Shown here in pieces: positions 11,101 through 23,006 of a stretch of DNA of 64,000 bases. The notes under the pieces were generated by a model. It searched no databases and was not told where the DNA came from. It saw nothing but the letters and a program-made list of their open reading frames with translations. This DNA comes from Teratosphaeria epicoccoides (lineage: Eukaryota; Ascomycota; Dothideomycetes; Mycosphaerellales; Teratosphaeriaceae): positions 186,001-250,000 of the forward strand of contig JADDMT010000008.1 of the NCBI GenBank assembly GCA_021401465.1, in the 5' to 3' direction. How positions within the stretch are numbered: the stretch's first letter is position 1; each line of letters starts with the position of its first letter. Position numbers and translations under genes: made by a program.

Positions 11101-11653
11101 CTTCCTGTTCTAGATCCTTGATGGCGGCTACTATCTTGCTTGAAGTTATAACACATATTTCGATCTTGCCTAGTACATCATGTACTACAGGTAGAGGTAT
11201 CGATCTTAAGAGTTCTAGGAACTAGATCCTCTCATTCTTCTAGTCGATATAGGGGTTAGCGTTTCTTAGCTATAGTAACCCTAGTACTACATCTGAGCCT
11301 AGTAACTCCGTGATGTCGAACTAGAGCATCTCTTAGTAGCGTCCTATCCGCAGAGGCATTATCTCGGTCTCTTCGTCAACTATTCCTTAGTTGTACGTAA
11401 CCGGCTTTCCGTTAATCGCTTATAGCGAGAAAGCATTTATCTTTGCCTGTAGCTTTATCCTAGCTGTCCTAGCGAACTTGGGCGTCATGAAGATTCTAGT
11501 ACATCCTGAATCTATTAAGGCCCTAGCTAGCGTCTTGTCGATATGCACCTATACTCTAAGGTTGTTCGCGTATCTGGCGCTAATCGCAGCACATTGTTGC
11601 AGCCCTGTCTAGTCTGTCCGTAGGTCTAATTCTAGCGGACCTCGTCGTTTCCC
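8051..11653 (-). pseudogene. Element A pol (PR-RT-RNase H-IN-chromodomain), RIP-inactivated
   Basis: A 3603-bp frame, -1 relative to gag, running from the GGGAAAC site to a TGA. In order it encodes an aspartic protease with a DSG-type site, reverse transcriptase (YLDD at about 10477 reading leftwards), RNase H, integrase with HHCC and D,D35E residues, and a C-terminal chromodomain that in this family would target integration to marked chromatin. Length and motif spacing equal those of element B, so frame integrity is preserved; numerous TAG/TAA stops make it non-functional. Confidence 0.88.
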
Positions 11654-13413
11654 AAATAACTGTCTTCACGGACTAGTTCAGGGATCGTGTAGTCTCGGCT
11701 CCTTCTCTAAGCGTTACCGTTCTCTAGCCTAAGAGGTCGTTCTCGCTCTTAGCCTCGCTATTCCTGCGCGTTTCTTGCGTACTCTATCTTTAAGTAATAG
11801 ACTCGGAGTCGTAGCGCTTGTAGAATCTAAATACCTTTGTAGGTTAGGTAGCCTCCCTAGGGCGTGAACTCTACCCTAAATGGTACAATTACTTAGACAA
11901 CCTTCTAATGCGCGTGAGGTTAAGCTACAACCGGTAGTCTCCTTAGGTGTCGTCGCATATAGTCAGCTAGTTCGTCATACTAAAGCTAGTCGACATGTTG
12001 TACTCTATTAATCCATGGGCAAGCCTGAGCCTACTAGTTCTGTATGATTTGGATAATATCGAGCCCGATGTCATGCGGCGGCATAGCCTATCGCTCTATG
12101 CTCTCGTCTTCCTCGGAATCAGGAATGACGGCTTCGACAATCTCGTAGTTGTCGTCCGAACCTTCTTCTTCTTCTTCTAGCTCCTATTGCCTCAGGACTA
12201 TCGCACTAGAAGGTGTACCCCTTAGCGCATAGATCGACTATGCCTTGTTTTAGCTAGGGTACTATCTAGAACCATCTTTATCACTCATGTGAATTTGACA
12301 ATCGTCGTCATAGCACGCAGTCTAAGTAAGTACAGCATAGTCCGGTTCTCGAGTAGCGGCGGCCTTCTGCTAAGGCGCCGTTATTATCGCGCGAGCCTGC
12401 TCTATCCTAGGCAGTTCCTGTCGTTACTTCTTAGCAAAACACTCGCGGGCAAAGTGTCCTTTCTTTCTACAGTTATGGCACTCAAGATTACTCTTGTCGA
12501 ATGGCTTCTTTAGACCATTCTAGGGAGGAGAGCCCTTCCGCGGCTTTCCTTAGGGTCTATTCCTTAGACGCCCCTTAGTCGCATCTAACTCTATAGGTTA
12601 GAGACTATAGTAATCGCTTCGCCATTTCGGTGCTAATCGTTAGACCTTGTAGTTAGCCTGTGCTAGCTTACGATCTCCATGTTATCGTTCTTGCTGTCAT
12701 TCCTAGATGCGATTATCGATTCTAATCGCGAGATCGCTCATTTCCTTGAATGTCGTTAGCTAATCTCCTCAGGCAATTTCGTCCTTAACTGTCTCCTTTA
12801 GTCCCTAGTAGAACTAAGCGGCTAAAGCATTATCATTCTAGTCGACTTAAGCAGAGAGGGTCTGAAAGTCCGCGCGGTACTTAATAGTAGAACCCTTCTG
12901 CTAGATTCCTAGGAGAGCTCTCTCGGCCTCTTGTTACTTATTACTAAGCCTAAACGCTTCGCGTAATACCTTAAACAAAGACTTGTCTAAGTTGAGAATC
13001 TCCCTAGTTGTCGTCTTCCTAGCTTCAACGTTGCTAACGTGATCTAGATAATCTGTCAGATAAGGCTAGATAAACTCGAACGCTAGTCCCTTCAGGTAAG
13101 AGACAATGTATATCATTCGCTTATAATATGTTGTAAACTATTCTATATCTACGTTAAATGCTAACTAGCATTATAGGATAAACATCTCGACCTAAGATCG
13201 TTGTCCTATTAACTCTGTAGGGCTTCCTATCTTGAAGCCGTTATTGCTATGTCTATTCCCGGTAGTTAAACCTGCGACAGATGCTAGAGCTATCTCGCTA
13301 AAGTGAATAGATTCAAGCTACTACGTAATTTAAGGTATAGCGGCAACTTGTTCTCGTAGTGTCGGTTAATTATCGCTAGAAGTTGAACTAATAGCTAAAG
13401 AACTACTTGACAT
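11626..13413 (-). pseudogene. Element A gag, RIP-inactivated
   Basis: From the ATG at 13413 the gag frame runs 596 codons to a TAG at 11626 that is conserved in other copies. The CCHC zinc knuckle starts 311 codons in (first Cys codon 12478-12480). The C-terminal part is Glu-rich and precedes the frameshift site. Internal TAG/TAA stops replace CAG, CAA or TGG. Gag would package the element RNA in virus-like particles. Confidence 0.85.
11647..11653 (-). other. Putative -1 frameshift heptamer GGGAAAC (element A)
   Basis: On the minus strand G GGA AAC is in phase with gag (the AAC codon is 588 codons after the ATG). Slipping back one base enters the frame that continues through protease and RT. 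The gag stop lies 18 bases downstream. Confidence 0.6.
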
Positions 13414-13472
13414 AGGCGTATGTTAAGCGCTTGACGAGTCCCCTGATACTTCCTTAGAAGTAGTACTCAAAA

Positions 13473-13913
13473 TGTCATAAGGGTAGGTGCTAATAGCAGG
13501 AAGGTAACTAAGTGTTAGACTCGCAGAGCTATAAAGAATATCGACAATAGTAGTTAACCTTATAACTAACTATCTCCTAGGGAAAGGGAATTGAATTAAG
13601 CATAAAGCTCCTAACTACCTATCCTAAAGCTATCCCTATATATTAGAGAGACAGAGCAGCTCTGTTAGATCTGTTAACAGACTCGACAGATCTATGTCTA
13701 TAGATCTGTAGACTAACCCTATAGATTAAAGGGTCTGTTATCCTACGACAGATCCCTTCTTCCTTGTCGGCCTATAGATCTGTAGACTAACCCTACAGAT
13801 CCGGGGATCTGTCCTTATGTGACAGATCCTTTCTCCTATGACTATGCCTATAACTTATAGTACTTAGGACCCTCATGATCCTGAAACCCGCAGTACTCCT
13901 AACACTCATGACA
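13473..13913 (-). repeat. Element A 5' LTR (441 bp)
   Basis: TGTCAT...ATGACA termini, followed outside by ATGAT, the duplicated target. The sequence just inside (AAAA next to TGTCAT) does not start with the usual TGG of a tRNA primer site, so no primer-binding site could be named. Confidence 0.93.
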
Positions 13914-15508
13914 ATGATCTAGTTCGACATCACGGAGTCGCCTGGCTTAGATGTAGTACTAGGGTTGCCATAGCTAAGAAACGCTAACCCCTACCTCGAC
14001 TAGAAGAACGAGATGATCTAGTTCCTAGAACTCTCAAGATTAATACCTCTACCTGTATTACATGACGTACTAGGCAAGATCGAAATATGTGCTATGACTT
14101 TAAACGAGATAGTCGCCGCCATTAAGGATCTAGAACAGGAAGTACACGTCCTATAATAGGTTAAAGTAACGCAAGCTCAAGTTAAAGTCGAGTTCACGGT
14201 TCGTAATGAATATAAGGAATTTGCTACCTTTTTCGAGGAAGAACCCGACTAAGAGGCTCTGCCAGAACACTAGGAGTAGGACTACAGGATACCCTTACTC
14301 CTAGGCAGGATGCCGACGAAGTAACTAGTTTGCCTATTATTAGTGGCGAAGCTAGAGATTCTCTGGAAATACCTAGAAGATAACCTCTAGAAGGGCTTCA
14401 TCTGTAATTCGCAGTTACTAGCAGGGTATCTAATCCTGTTTGTCCCTAAGGGGGAAGATGACTAGTAACTTTACGTAGATTATTGTAGATTAAACGACAT
14501 TACGATAAAGAATAGTTATCTGCTTCCTTTGCTCTTAGAGTTACAGGATCGCCTACAAGGAGTAGCATAGTTCTTGAAGTTCGACATACTAGAAGCGTAT
14601 AATCGAATTCGAATCAAGGAAGGCGAAGAATAGAACGCCGCGTTTAGAACTAGGTTCGGACACTACGAGTATATAGTCATGCTATTTAGGTTAACAAACG
14701 CCCTAGCCACGTAGTAGGCATTTATTAACAACGTGCTACGAGAGTACCTCGATGTCTTTGTAGTTGTGTACTTAGATGACATCCTTGTCTACTTACGAAC
14801 AATCGAAGAACATAGGACTCATGTACGCAAGGTGCTTTAGAAACTCTAGGATTACAGGCTAAAGGTTAAGCCTTAGGAGAGCGAGTTTTATAAGCAAGAA
14901 GTCTAATTTCTCGGCTACGTAGTAGCCTAGAACAGAATCAAGATAGACACTAAGAAGGTCAAAGTCGTAAAAGAGTAGCCTACGCTAACTAATGTCAAGG
15001 AAGTATAGTCCTTCCTTAGGTTTACTAACTTCTACTAAAGATTCGTTGCAAACTATTCGAAGATTACGGCACTACTTACGACCCTTACTATAAAGGATAC
15101 ACTATTCGTGTAGGATGACGCCTAACGGAATGCCTTTAAGGAACTTAAGCAACGATTTACAGATTAGCTAATCCTGCTTGTATTCGACCCTAATAAGCCT
15201 ACTATGGTCGAAATAGATGCCTCTGACATAGCGCTTAGGGCATGCTTAAGTCAACTAGGACCGAGTAGACGACTACAGCTAGTCGCCTATCACTCGAGGA
15301 AGTTGTCTAGACCTGAACTTCGTTACGACGTCTATAACAAAGAACTTCTAGCTATAGTAGACGCCTACAAGGCGTAGCGAGTCTACTTAGAAGGTTCTAA
15401 GCACTAGGTTATAGTCTACACAGACTATGAGAACTTGCGATACTTTACTACGACGAAAGAGTTAAACTGACAACAAGTCTGATAGAGTAAGGAACTCTCT
15501 AGCTAAGC
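13914..15508 (+). pseudogene. Element D (family 1), pol segment after element A
   Basis: Plus-strand pol resuming exactly after element A: end of the protease region, RT (YLDD near 14772) and RNase H up to the ELSS-coding stretch. At about 15508 it stops abruptly and family-1 gag sequence in the opposite orientation (element C) begins, a tail-to-tail junction. Integrase, chromodomain and the 3' LTR of D are missing. RIP stops throughout. Confidence 0.85.
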
Positions 15509-15998
15509 TGTTTTCCTAGACTAATTTAGGGATCGTGTAGTCTCGGCTTACTCTTCTTCAAGCGTTACTGCTAACTAGCCTAGGAGGTAGTACTCGCTCT
15601 TAGCCTCGTTATTCCTGCGCGTTTCTTGCGTATTCCATTTTCAAATAGTCGACCTAGAGTCGTAACACTCGTGGAACCTAAATACCCTCGTAGGTAAAGT
15701 AGCCTCCTTAGGGCATAAACTCTACCCTAAACAGTACAATTTCTTAGACAATCTTCTAATGCGAGTAAGGGTAAGCTACAACTAGTAGTCTCCTTAGGTA
15801 TCGTCGTATGCGGTTAGCTAGTTCGTCATATTAAAGCTAGTCGACGTGTTATACTCTATTAATCTATAGGCAAGCCTGAGCCTACTAGTTCTGTATGAGT
15901 TAGATGATATCGAGTCTGATGTCATGCGGCGGCATAGCCTATCTCTCTATGCTCTTGTCCTCCTTAGAATCAGGAACGACAGCTTCAACGAGCTCATA
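15509..15998 (-). pseudogene. Element C gag C-terminal part (left piece)
   Basis: Minus-strand family-1 gag sequence that continues at 23007 after element B. It starts next to where the frameshift heptamer would be, so its pol is entirely lost. It is interrupted by B, with TCATA duplicated at 15994-15998 and 23007-23011. Confidence 0.8.
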
Positions 15999-16480
15999 TG
16001 TCATGAGTGTCAGGAGTACTGTCCGGAGTACTGTAGGTCATAGGATCATGAGGGTCCTAAGTGCTATGAGTCATAGTATAGTCATGGGAGTACTATAAGT
16101 CATAGGCATAGTCATAGGAGAAAGGATCTGTCACATGAGGACAGATCCCCGGATCTGTAGGGTTAGTCTACAGATCTACAGGCCTGTAAGGAGGAAGGGA
16201 TCTGTCATGGGATAACAGACCCTTAGATCTATAGGGTTAGTCTACAGATCTATAGACATAGATCTGTCGGGTCTGTCGACAGATCTAACAGAGCTACTCT
16301 GTCTCTCTAGTATATAGGGATAGCTTTAGGACAGGTAGTTAGGAGCTTCGTGCTTAATTTAATTCCCTTTCCCTAGGGGATAGTTAGTTACAAGGTTAAC
16401 CGCTATTGTCGATATTCTTCATAGCTCTGCGAGTCTAACACCTAGTTACCTTCCTGCTATCGGCACCTACCCTTATGACA
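15999..16480 (+). repeat. Element B 5' LTR (482 bp)
   Basis: Starts TGTCATGAGTG and ends CCTTATGACA. It is 41 bp longer than the element A LTR owing to extra sequence in the first 120 bp. It contains the TATATA box at 16311-16316 and clustered GATCTGT/ACAGATC words. Confidence 0.93.
16311..16316 (+). promoter_or_regulatory. TATA-type box in family-1 LTR
   Basis: TATATA in the context CTAGTATATAGGGATAG lies about two thirds into the 5' LTR, where the U3/R border of an LTR promoter would be. The same context is present in the LTRs of all family-1 copies with intact ends. No transcript evidence. Confidence 0.5.
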
Positions 16481-16539
16481 TTTTGAGCACTACTTCTAAG
16501 GAAGCATCAGGAGACTCGCCGAGCGCTTAACATACGCCT

Positions 16540-18327
16540 ATGTCAAGTAGTTCTTTAACTGTTAGTTTAAGTTCTAGCGACAGTTAACTAACACCACGAG
16601 AACAAGTTGCTACTATACCTTAAATCACGTAGTAGCTCGAATCTATTCACCTTAGCGAGATGGCTCTAGCATCCGTCGCAGGTTTAACTACCGGGAATAG
16701 ACATAGTAATAACGGCTTTAAGATAGGAAGCCCTACAGAGTTTATAGGACAACAATCTCAGGTCGAGATGTTTATCCTATAATGCTAGTTAGCATTTAAC
16801 GTAGATATAGAATAGTTTATGACATATCATAAGCGAATGATGTACATTGTCTCTTACCTGAAGGGACTAGCGTTCGAGTTTATCTAGCCTTATCTAACAG
16901 ATTATCTGGATCACGTTAGTAGCGCCGAAGCTAGGAAGACGACGACAAGGGAGATTCTTAACTTAGACAAGTCTTTATGTAAGGCATTACGCGAAGCGTT
17001 TAGGCTTAGTAATGAGCAACAAGAGGCCGAGAGAGCTCTCCTAGGAATCTAGCAGAAGGGTTCTGCGATTAAGTACCGCGCGGACTTTTAGACCCTCTCT
17101 GCTCGAGTCGACTAGAATGATAACGCTTTAGCCGCTCAGTTCTACTAGGGACTAAAGGAGACAGTTAAAGACGAAATTGCCCGAGGAGATCGGCTAACGA
17201 CATTCAAGGAAATGAGCGATCTCGCGATTAGAATCGATAATCGCATCTAGGAACAACAGCAAGAACGACAACATGGAAATCGCAAGCTAGCGCAGGCTAA
17301 ACATGAGGTCTAACGATCGGCACCGAAATGGCGAAGCGATTACTACGGTCTCTAACCTATGGAGTTAGATGCGACTAAGGGGCGTCTAAGGAATAGACCC
17401 CGAGGAAAGCCGCGGAAGGGCTCTCCTCCCTAGAATGGTCTGAAGAAGCCATTCGACAAGAGTAATCTCGAGTGCTACAACTGTGGAAAGAAAGGACACT
17501 TTTCCCGCGAATGTTTTGCTAAGAAGCAACGACAAGAGCTGCCTAGGATAGAGCAGGCTCGCGCGACAACGACGGCACCTAAGCAAAAGGCCGCCGCTAC
17601 TCGAGAACCAGACTATGCCGCACTTACTTAGACTGCATGCTACGACGACAATTGTCGAATTTACATGAGTGATAAAGATAGTTCCAGATAGTACCCTAGC
17701 CGAAACAAGGCATAGTCGATCTGTGCGCTAAGGGGTGCGCCTTCTAGTACGACAGTCCTAAGGTAACAGGAACTAGAAGAAGAAGAAGAAGGTTCGGATG
17801 ACAACTACAAGCTTGTCGAAGCCGTCATTCCTGATTCCGAGGAAGATGAGAGCATAGAGCGATAGGCCATGCTGCCGCATGACATTAGACTCGATATTAT
17901 CCGAATCATACAGAACTAGTAGGCTTAGGCTTGCCTATAGATTAATAGAGTACAACACGTTAACTAGCTTTAGTATGACGAACTAGCCGACCGTATGCGA
18001 CGACACCTGAGAAGACTACTAGTCGTAGCTTAACCTCACGCGCATCAGAAAGTTGTCCAAGAAATTGTACTATTCGGGGTAGAGTTCACGCCCTAGGGAG
18101 GCTACCTAACCCATAAAGGTATTTAGGTTCTACAAGCGCTACGACTCTAAGTCTACTACTTAAAGATAGAGTACGCAAGGAACGCGCAGGAACAGCGAGG
18201 CCAAGAACGAGAACGACCTCTTAGGCTAGAAGACAGTAACGCTCAGAGAAGAAGCTAAGACCGCATAATCCCTGAACTAGTCCGTGAAGACAGTTATTTA
18301 GGAAACGACAAGGTCTGCTGAAATTAG
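16540..18327 (+). pseudogene. Element B gag, RIP-inactivated
   Basis: The gag frame runs from ATG 16540 to the conserved TAG at 18325-18327, about 595 codons. Sequence after the N-terminus is helical with a capsid-like core. A perfect CCHC knuckle (C-x2-C-x4-H-x4-C, CYNCGKKGHFSREC) starts at 17473, about residue 312. A Glu run and a second, shorter charged domain follow. Internal TAG/TAA stops fall where Gln or Trp would be expected; one TGA occurs just before the end. ATG is chosen because it gives the same offsets in A and H. Confidence 0.87.
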
Positions 18328-21300
18328 ACCTACGGACAGACCCGACAGGGCTGTAACGATGTGCTGCGATTAGCGCCAGATACGCGAACAACCTTAGAGT
18401 ATAGGTGCACATCGACGAGACGCTAGCTAGGGCCTTAATAGATTCAGGATATACTAGAACCTTCATGACGCCCAAGTTCGCTAGGACAGCTAGGATAAAG
18501 CTACAGGCGAAGACGAATGCTTTCTCGCTACAAGCGATTAATAGAAAGCCGGTCATGTACAACTAAGGAGTAGTTGACGAAGAGACTAAGATGATGCCTC
18601 TACGGATAGGACGCTACCGAGAGATGCTCTAGTTTAACATCACGGAGTCACTAGGCTCGGATGTAGTACTAGGGTTGCTATAGCTAAGGAACGCTAACCC
18701 CTATATCGACTAGAAGAATGAGAGGATCTAGTTCCCGGAACTCTCAAGATCGATATCTCTACCTGTAGTACACGACGTACTAGGCAAGATCGAAATATGT
18801 GCTATGACTTCAAGCAAGATAGTAGCTGCTATCAAGGATCTAGAACAGGAAGTGCACGTCCTATAGGTCAAAGCAACGCAATCGGAAGTCAAGGTCGAAT
18901 TCATAGTTCCTAATAAGTATAAAGAGTTCGCTACTCTTTTCGAGGAAGAACCCGACTAAGAAGCTCTGCCAGAACACTAGGAGTAGGACTACGGGATACC
19001 CTTACTCCCTAGCAAGACACTAACAAAGCAATTAGTTCGCCTGTTGTTAGCAGCGAAACTAGAGATTCTCCGGAAATACCTAGAAGACAACCTCCAGAAA
19101 GGCTTCATCTACGAGTCGTAGTCCCTAGCCAGATATCCGATCCTGTTTGTGCCTAAGGGGGAAGATAACTAGCGACTCTACGTAGATTATCGTGGATTAA
19201 ACGACATCGTAATAAAGAATAGTTATCCGCTTCCTTTGCTCTTAGAATTGCCGGACTACCTACAAGGAGTAATGTAGTTCTCGAAGTTCGACATACCTAG
19301 AGCGTATAATCGAATTCGAGTTAAGGAAGGCGAAGAATAGAAGACCGCGTTCTAAACGAGGTTTAGACACTATAAGTACATAGTTATGCCATTTAGGTTG
19401 ACAAACGCCCTAGCTACATAGCAGGCATTTATTAACAATGTGCTACGAGAGTACCTCGACGTCTTTGTAGTTGTATACCTAGACGACATCCTCGTCTATT
19501 CCTAGACAATCGAAGAGCATAGGACTCATGTGCGCAAGGTACTTCAGAAACTCTAGGATTACTAGCTAAAGGTCAAGCCCTAGAAGAGCGAGTTTCATAA
19601 GCAGGAAGTATAATTCCTTAGCTACGTAGTAGCATAGAATAGAATCAAGATAGACACTAAGAAAGTCTAGGTCGTAAAAGAGTAGCCTACGCTAACTAAT
19701 GTTAAGGAAGTATAGTCCTTCCTTAGATTCCCTAACTTCTACAGGAGATTTGTAGCAAACTATTCGAAGATCATAGCACTACTTACGACTCTTACGACGA
19801 AGGGTACACTATTTGTATAGGACGACGCCTAACGGAATGCCTTTAAGGAACTTAAGCGACGATTTACAGATTAGCTAATCTTACTTGTGTTCGACCTAGA
19901 TAAGCCTATTATAGTCGAAACAGATGCCTCCGACGTAGTACTCGGGGCATGCTTAAGTTAACTAGGACCGAGTAGACGACTACAGCTAGTCGCCTACTAC
20001 TCAAGGAAATTGTCTAGACTAGAACTCCGTTATGACGTCTACAACAAAGAACTTCTAGCTATAGTAGACGCCTACAAGGCCTAGCGAGTCTACTTAGAAG
20101 GTTCTAAGCACTAGGTCATAGTCTACACAGACTATGAGAACTTGCGATACTTTATAACGACAAAAGAGTTAAACTAACAACAGGTTCGGTAGAGTGAGGA
20201 GCTCTCTAGTTTTAACTGCAAGATAGTCTATCGCAAGGGGACTAATAACGCACGCGCCGATGCACTTAGCCGCCAGACGGACTACATGAAGGGTGTGAAG
20301 CGGGAGAAACATGCTATTCTCTAGGAAAATAGCGATAGCACGCTAGGAGTCAACCGACTTATGGCTACGACTGTCACATAAACTAGTAGGTTTCAGGACG
20401 ACCTAAAGAACGCCCTAATCTATGACCTAACTACGCTCGCTGTCCGCGACGAGATTAATGGACAGGAGGATTAGGAAGACGAAGACAGAATCCTTCTGTT
20501 TCAAAGATTAGTATACATGCTAACGTCTTTACGATTAGAACTACTACGCCTCTAACACGAAGTACCTTAGGCAGGACACCCGGGAGTGTCTAAGATGAAG
20601 CAAATTCTCTGACAAGAATATTACTTCCCTAGGATAGGCAAGGCAATCGAGGACTACGTCTGTCGATGTGTGACTTGCTAACGAAGTAAGCATGACCGTC
20701 ATAAACCGTATAGGCTACTACAACTACTAAAGGTACCTTAACGGCTATAGGAATCGCTCGCTATAGACTTCATTGTTAAACTACCCTAGTCGAGAGAACC
20801 TCCTACGAATGAGTTCTTCGATAGAATCATGGTAGTAGTCGACCGATTCACTAAGTTTAGGAAGTTTATCCTATACCGCGAAGACTTTAAGACTGAAGAT
20901 ATCGCACATGTCTTCATCAAATAGGTAGTAGTATTACATAGTATGCTACGAGACCTAGTAACAGATCGAGGATCCGTGTTTACCTCTAACTTCTAGAAGG
21001 CCCTAATAAGACAATTCTAGGTCAAACATTAACTAAGTACTTCCTTCTACCCTTAGACAGATAGACAGACAGAACGTCTAAATTAGACGTTAGAATAGTA
21101 CCTTCGATCCTATGTCAATAGGGACTAGAACAACTAGGTAGAGTTGTTGCTAATAGCACAGCTCGCGTATAATAGTACGCCGGCAGAGTCGACAGGACTC
21201 TTACCATTTCAGATGGCGTATAGATTAGCTATAGAAGACATTCCGGACGTCTTAGCTAGTAATCCGAACCTAGTAGCACTCGGACGAGTAGAACATCTAC

Positions 21301-21902
21301 GCCGACTGCAAACAGAAGCACGACTCGACCTGTAGTTCTATTAGCAGAATATGGCATAGTACGCGAATCGTAAGAGAATTAAGGGACTAATTCTAAAGGA
21401 GGGGGACAAGGTGTATCTCCTCCGCTATTACATCAAATCAGACAAGCCGAGTAAAAAACTAGACGCTGTAAAACTAGGACTATTCAGGATTAAGGCTAAG
21501 AAGGGACTAGTTAATTTTGAGTTACAGCTACCCGAGCAGATAAGAATACACCCTGTGTTCTATGTCTCTCTACTAGAACAAGTAGCGCCGGACGCTACAC
21601 TACAATCAGAACCCTTACTACTCGACCCTGAAGTAGAAGAACCGGAGTACTCTGTCGAGAGGATTATCGACACTCGCTAGCGGGACAGACAGCGAGAGTA
21701 CTTAGTAAAATGGGAAGGATATAGGAGTACCGAGAACACCTAGGAACCCCTAGAACATCTGCGAAACTGTTAGCAAAAGATACGGACTCGGAGTTTCGAG
21801 AAAGGAACGAGCCTAGGAAGAAGATCCTAAGCCGCGACTAGACTCCTGCGGGACGCCATCGACCGGCTCGGCTATCACGCTATCCAGGAAACCCTAATAT
21901 GA
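18300..21902 (+). pseudogene. Element B pol (PR-RT-RNase H-IN-chromodomain), RIP-inactivated
   Basis: A 3603-bp frame, -1 relative to gag. Motifs by residue from 18300: protease ALIDSG at 45-50; RT with YVDYRGLND at 294 and YLDDILVYS at 393; RNase H with TDASD at 541; integrase zinc-binding HHCC starting at His753; integrase catalytic D823, D889, E925 (35 residues between the last two); chromodomain around 1112-1155 with EYLVKWEGY. It ends at a TGA at 21900, which in copy I is CGA, so the true end may lie further on. Stops are TAG/TAA from RIP. The frameshift heptamer itself is mutated to AGGAAAC (18300-18306). Confidence 0.9.
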
Positions 21903-22334
21903 GGCGTTAGCGAAACCCTCTATTACGCTCTATGTCGTAGGACTAAGAGCGAGACCCGCGGAAGGATCTAGGTCAAGGAGAAACCTAGCCTGCAAGAGAG
22001 CTTGTTCCTCGGCCTCCTCCTCCCTGATCTCGCGCTCCTCGAGAGCGCGACTATCTTCGACCTCCTAGTCGACTACGTCTAACTGTTTTCGAAGACGCAT
22101 CTCCTTTGCATGCGCCTCTAGTATCTTCTACGAAGCCTCGGCTAGGACCGCCTTCGCACGATCGAGATCAGCAATTAGTCTTTTCCGCTAATTGCCTAAC
22201 TTCTTCTATTCGACCTCTGTCACCTTCGCGTCATAACTCCGACAGTTGCTAAAGTGACATTGCTAACATTTCCCCGAGGAAATGTGTACCTAACAAACAA
22301 GCTTTAACTCTTGACACTAAGTGTAGGACTTCAT
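21813..22334 (-). CDS. Antisense Cys-rich coiled-coil ORF of family 1 (element B copy)
   Basis: Mirror-strand gene starting at ATG 22334 and ending at TAG 21813, 173 codons, the same length as in A, G, H and I. The Cys motifs near residues 25-40 and the Lys/Glu-rich coiled coil are preserved. Internal RIP stops make this copy non-functional as it stands. It overlaps the 3' end of pol on the opposite strand by 90 bp. Confidence 0.6.
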
Positions 22335-22511
22335 GCTGTCCTAGCCCTAACGATAGATTCGATTCGCGCGGCGTTTGCGTTTCTGCGTTAAAGGGGCGTT
22401 AGTGTCTACAATGACATAAGGTAGTGATATAGAAAGAGAAGACATCATAGCGTAAAAGAAATGACAAGAGAAACCCCGCACTAATAAGGTAGCTTAGGGA
22501 CGAGCTAGGCT

Positions 22512-22521
22512 AAGAGGGGGA
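22512..22521 (+). other. Polypurine tract of element B
   Basis: AAGAGGGGGA followed by TAG and the 3' LTR: the expected primer site for plus-strand DNA synthesis. The reverse complement of the same tract follows the left LTRs of A and G; H has a slightly altered version. Confidence 0.75.
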
Positions 22522-22524
22522 TAG

Positions 22525-23006
22525 TGTCATAAGTGTTAGGAGTACTGTCCGGAGTACTATGAGTCATAGGATCATGAGGGTCCTAAGTGCTATGAGTCAT
22601 AGTATAGTTATAGGAGTACTATGAGTTATAGGCATAGTCATAGGAGAAAGGATCTGTCACGTGAGGACAGATCCCCGGATCTGTAGGGTTAGTCTATAGA
22701 TCTATAGGCCTACAAGGAGGAAGGGATCTGTCACAGGATAACAGACCCTTAGATCTATGGGGTTAGTCTACAGATCTATAGACACGGATCTGTCGGGTCT
22801 GTCGACAGATCTAACAGAGCTGCTCTGTCTCTCTAGTATATAGGGATAGCTTTAGGATAGGCAGTTAGGAGCTTCGTGCTCAATTTAATTCCCTTTCCCT
22901 AGGGGATAGTTAGTTACAAGGTTAACCGCCATTATCGATATTCTTCACAGCTCTACGAGTCTAACACCTAGTTACCTTCCTGCTATTAGCACCTACCCTT
23001 ATGACA
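22525..23006 (+). repeat. Element B 3' LTR (482 bp)
   Basis: Same length and termini as 15999-16480, followed by the TCATA duplication. Confidence 0.93.

Larger units (their letters stand above)
6988..13913 (-). mobile_element. Element A: full-length Ty3/Gypsy retrotransposon (family 1)
   Basis: A complete 6926-bp element in minus orientation with two 441-bp LTRs starting TGTCAT and ending ATGACA. It is flanked by the exact 5-bp duplication ATGAT (6983-6987 and 13914-13918) and interrupts element D. Internal order in the coding direction is 5' LTR (right), gag, pol in the -1 frame, then a gene on the opposite strand, purine tract, 3' LTR (left). Offsets between the gag ATG, zinc knuckle, frameshift site and YLDD motif match element B exactly (933, 1764 and 2936 bases), so no net indel has accumulated; inactivation is by RIP stops. 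Confidence 0.95.
15999..23006 (+). mobile_element. Element B: full-length Ty3/Gypsy retrotransposon (family 1)
   Basis: A complete 7008-bp plus-strand element with two 482-bp LTRs, TGTCAT...ATGACA, and the exact TCATA duplication. It is inserted in the gag of element C. Order: 5' LTR, gag from 16540, frameshift site near 18300, pol to 21902, opposite-strand ORF, purine tract at 22512-22521, 3' LTR. Frames are free of net indels relative to A. It is the best copy for reading the architecture because integrase and chromodomain have relatively few stops. Confidence 0.95.

Noticed and set aside
11391..11612. A 73-codon plus frame recurring in A, G and H (and minus at 18221 in B)
   Set aside because: It is the reverse of the protease coding region, in a frame left open by chance.
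12289..12513. A 74-codon frame beside the knuckle, also near 50252 and 17386
   Set aside because: Antisense to gag zinc-knuckle sequence; shadow of the real frame.
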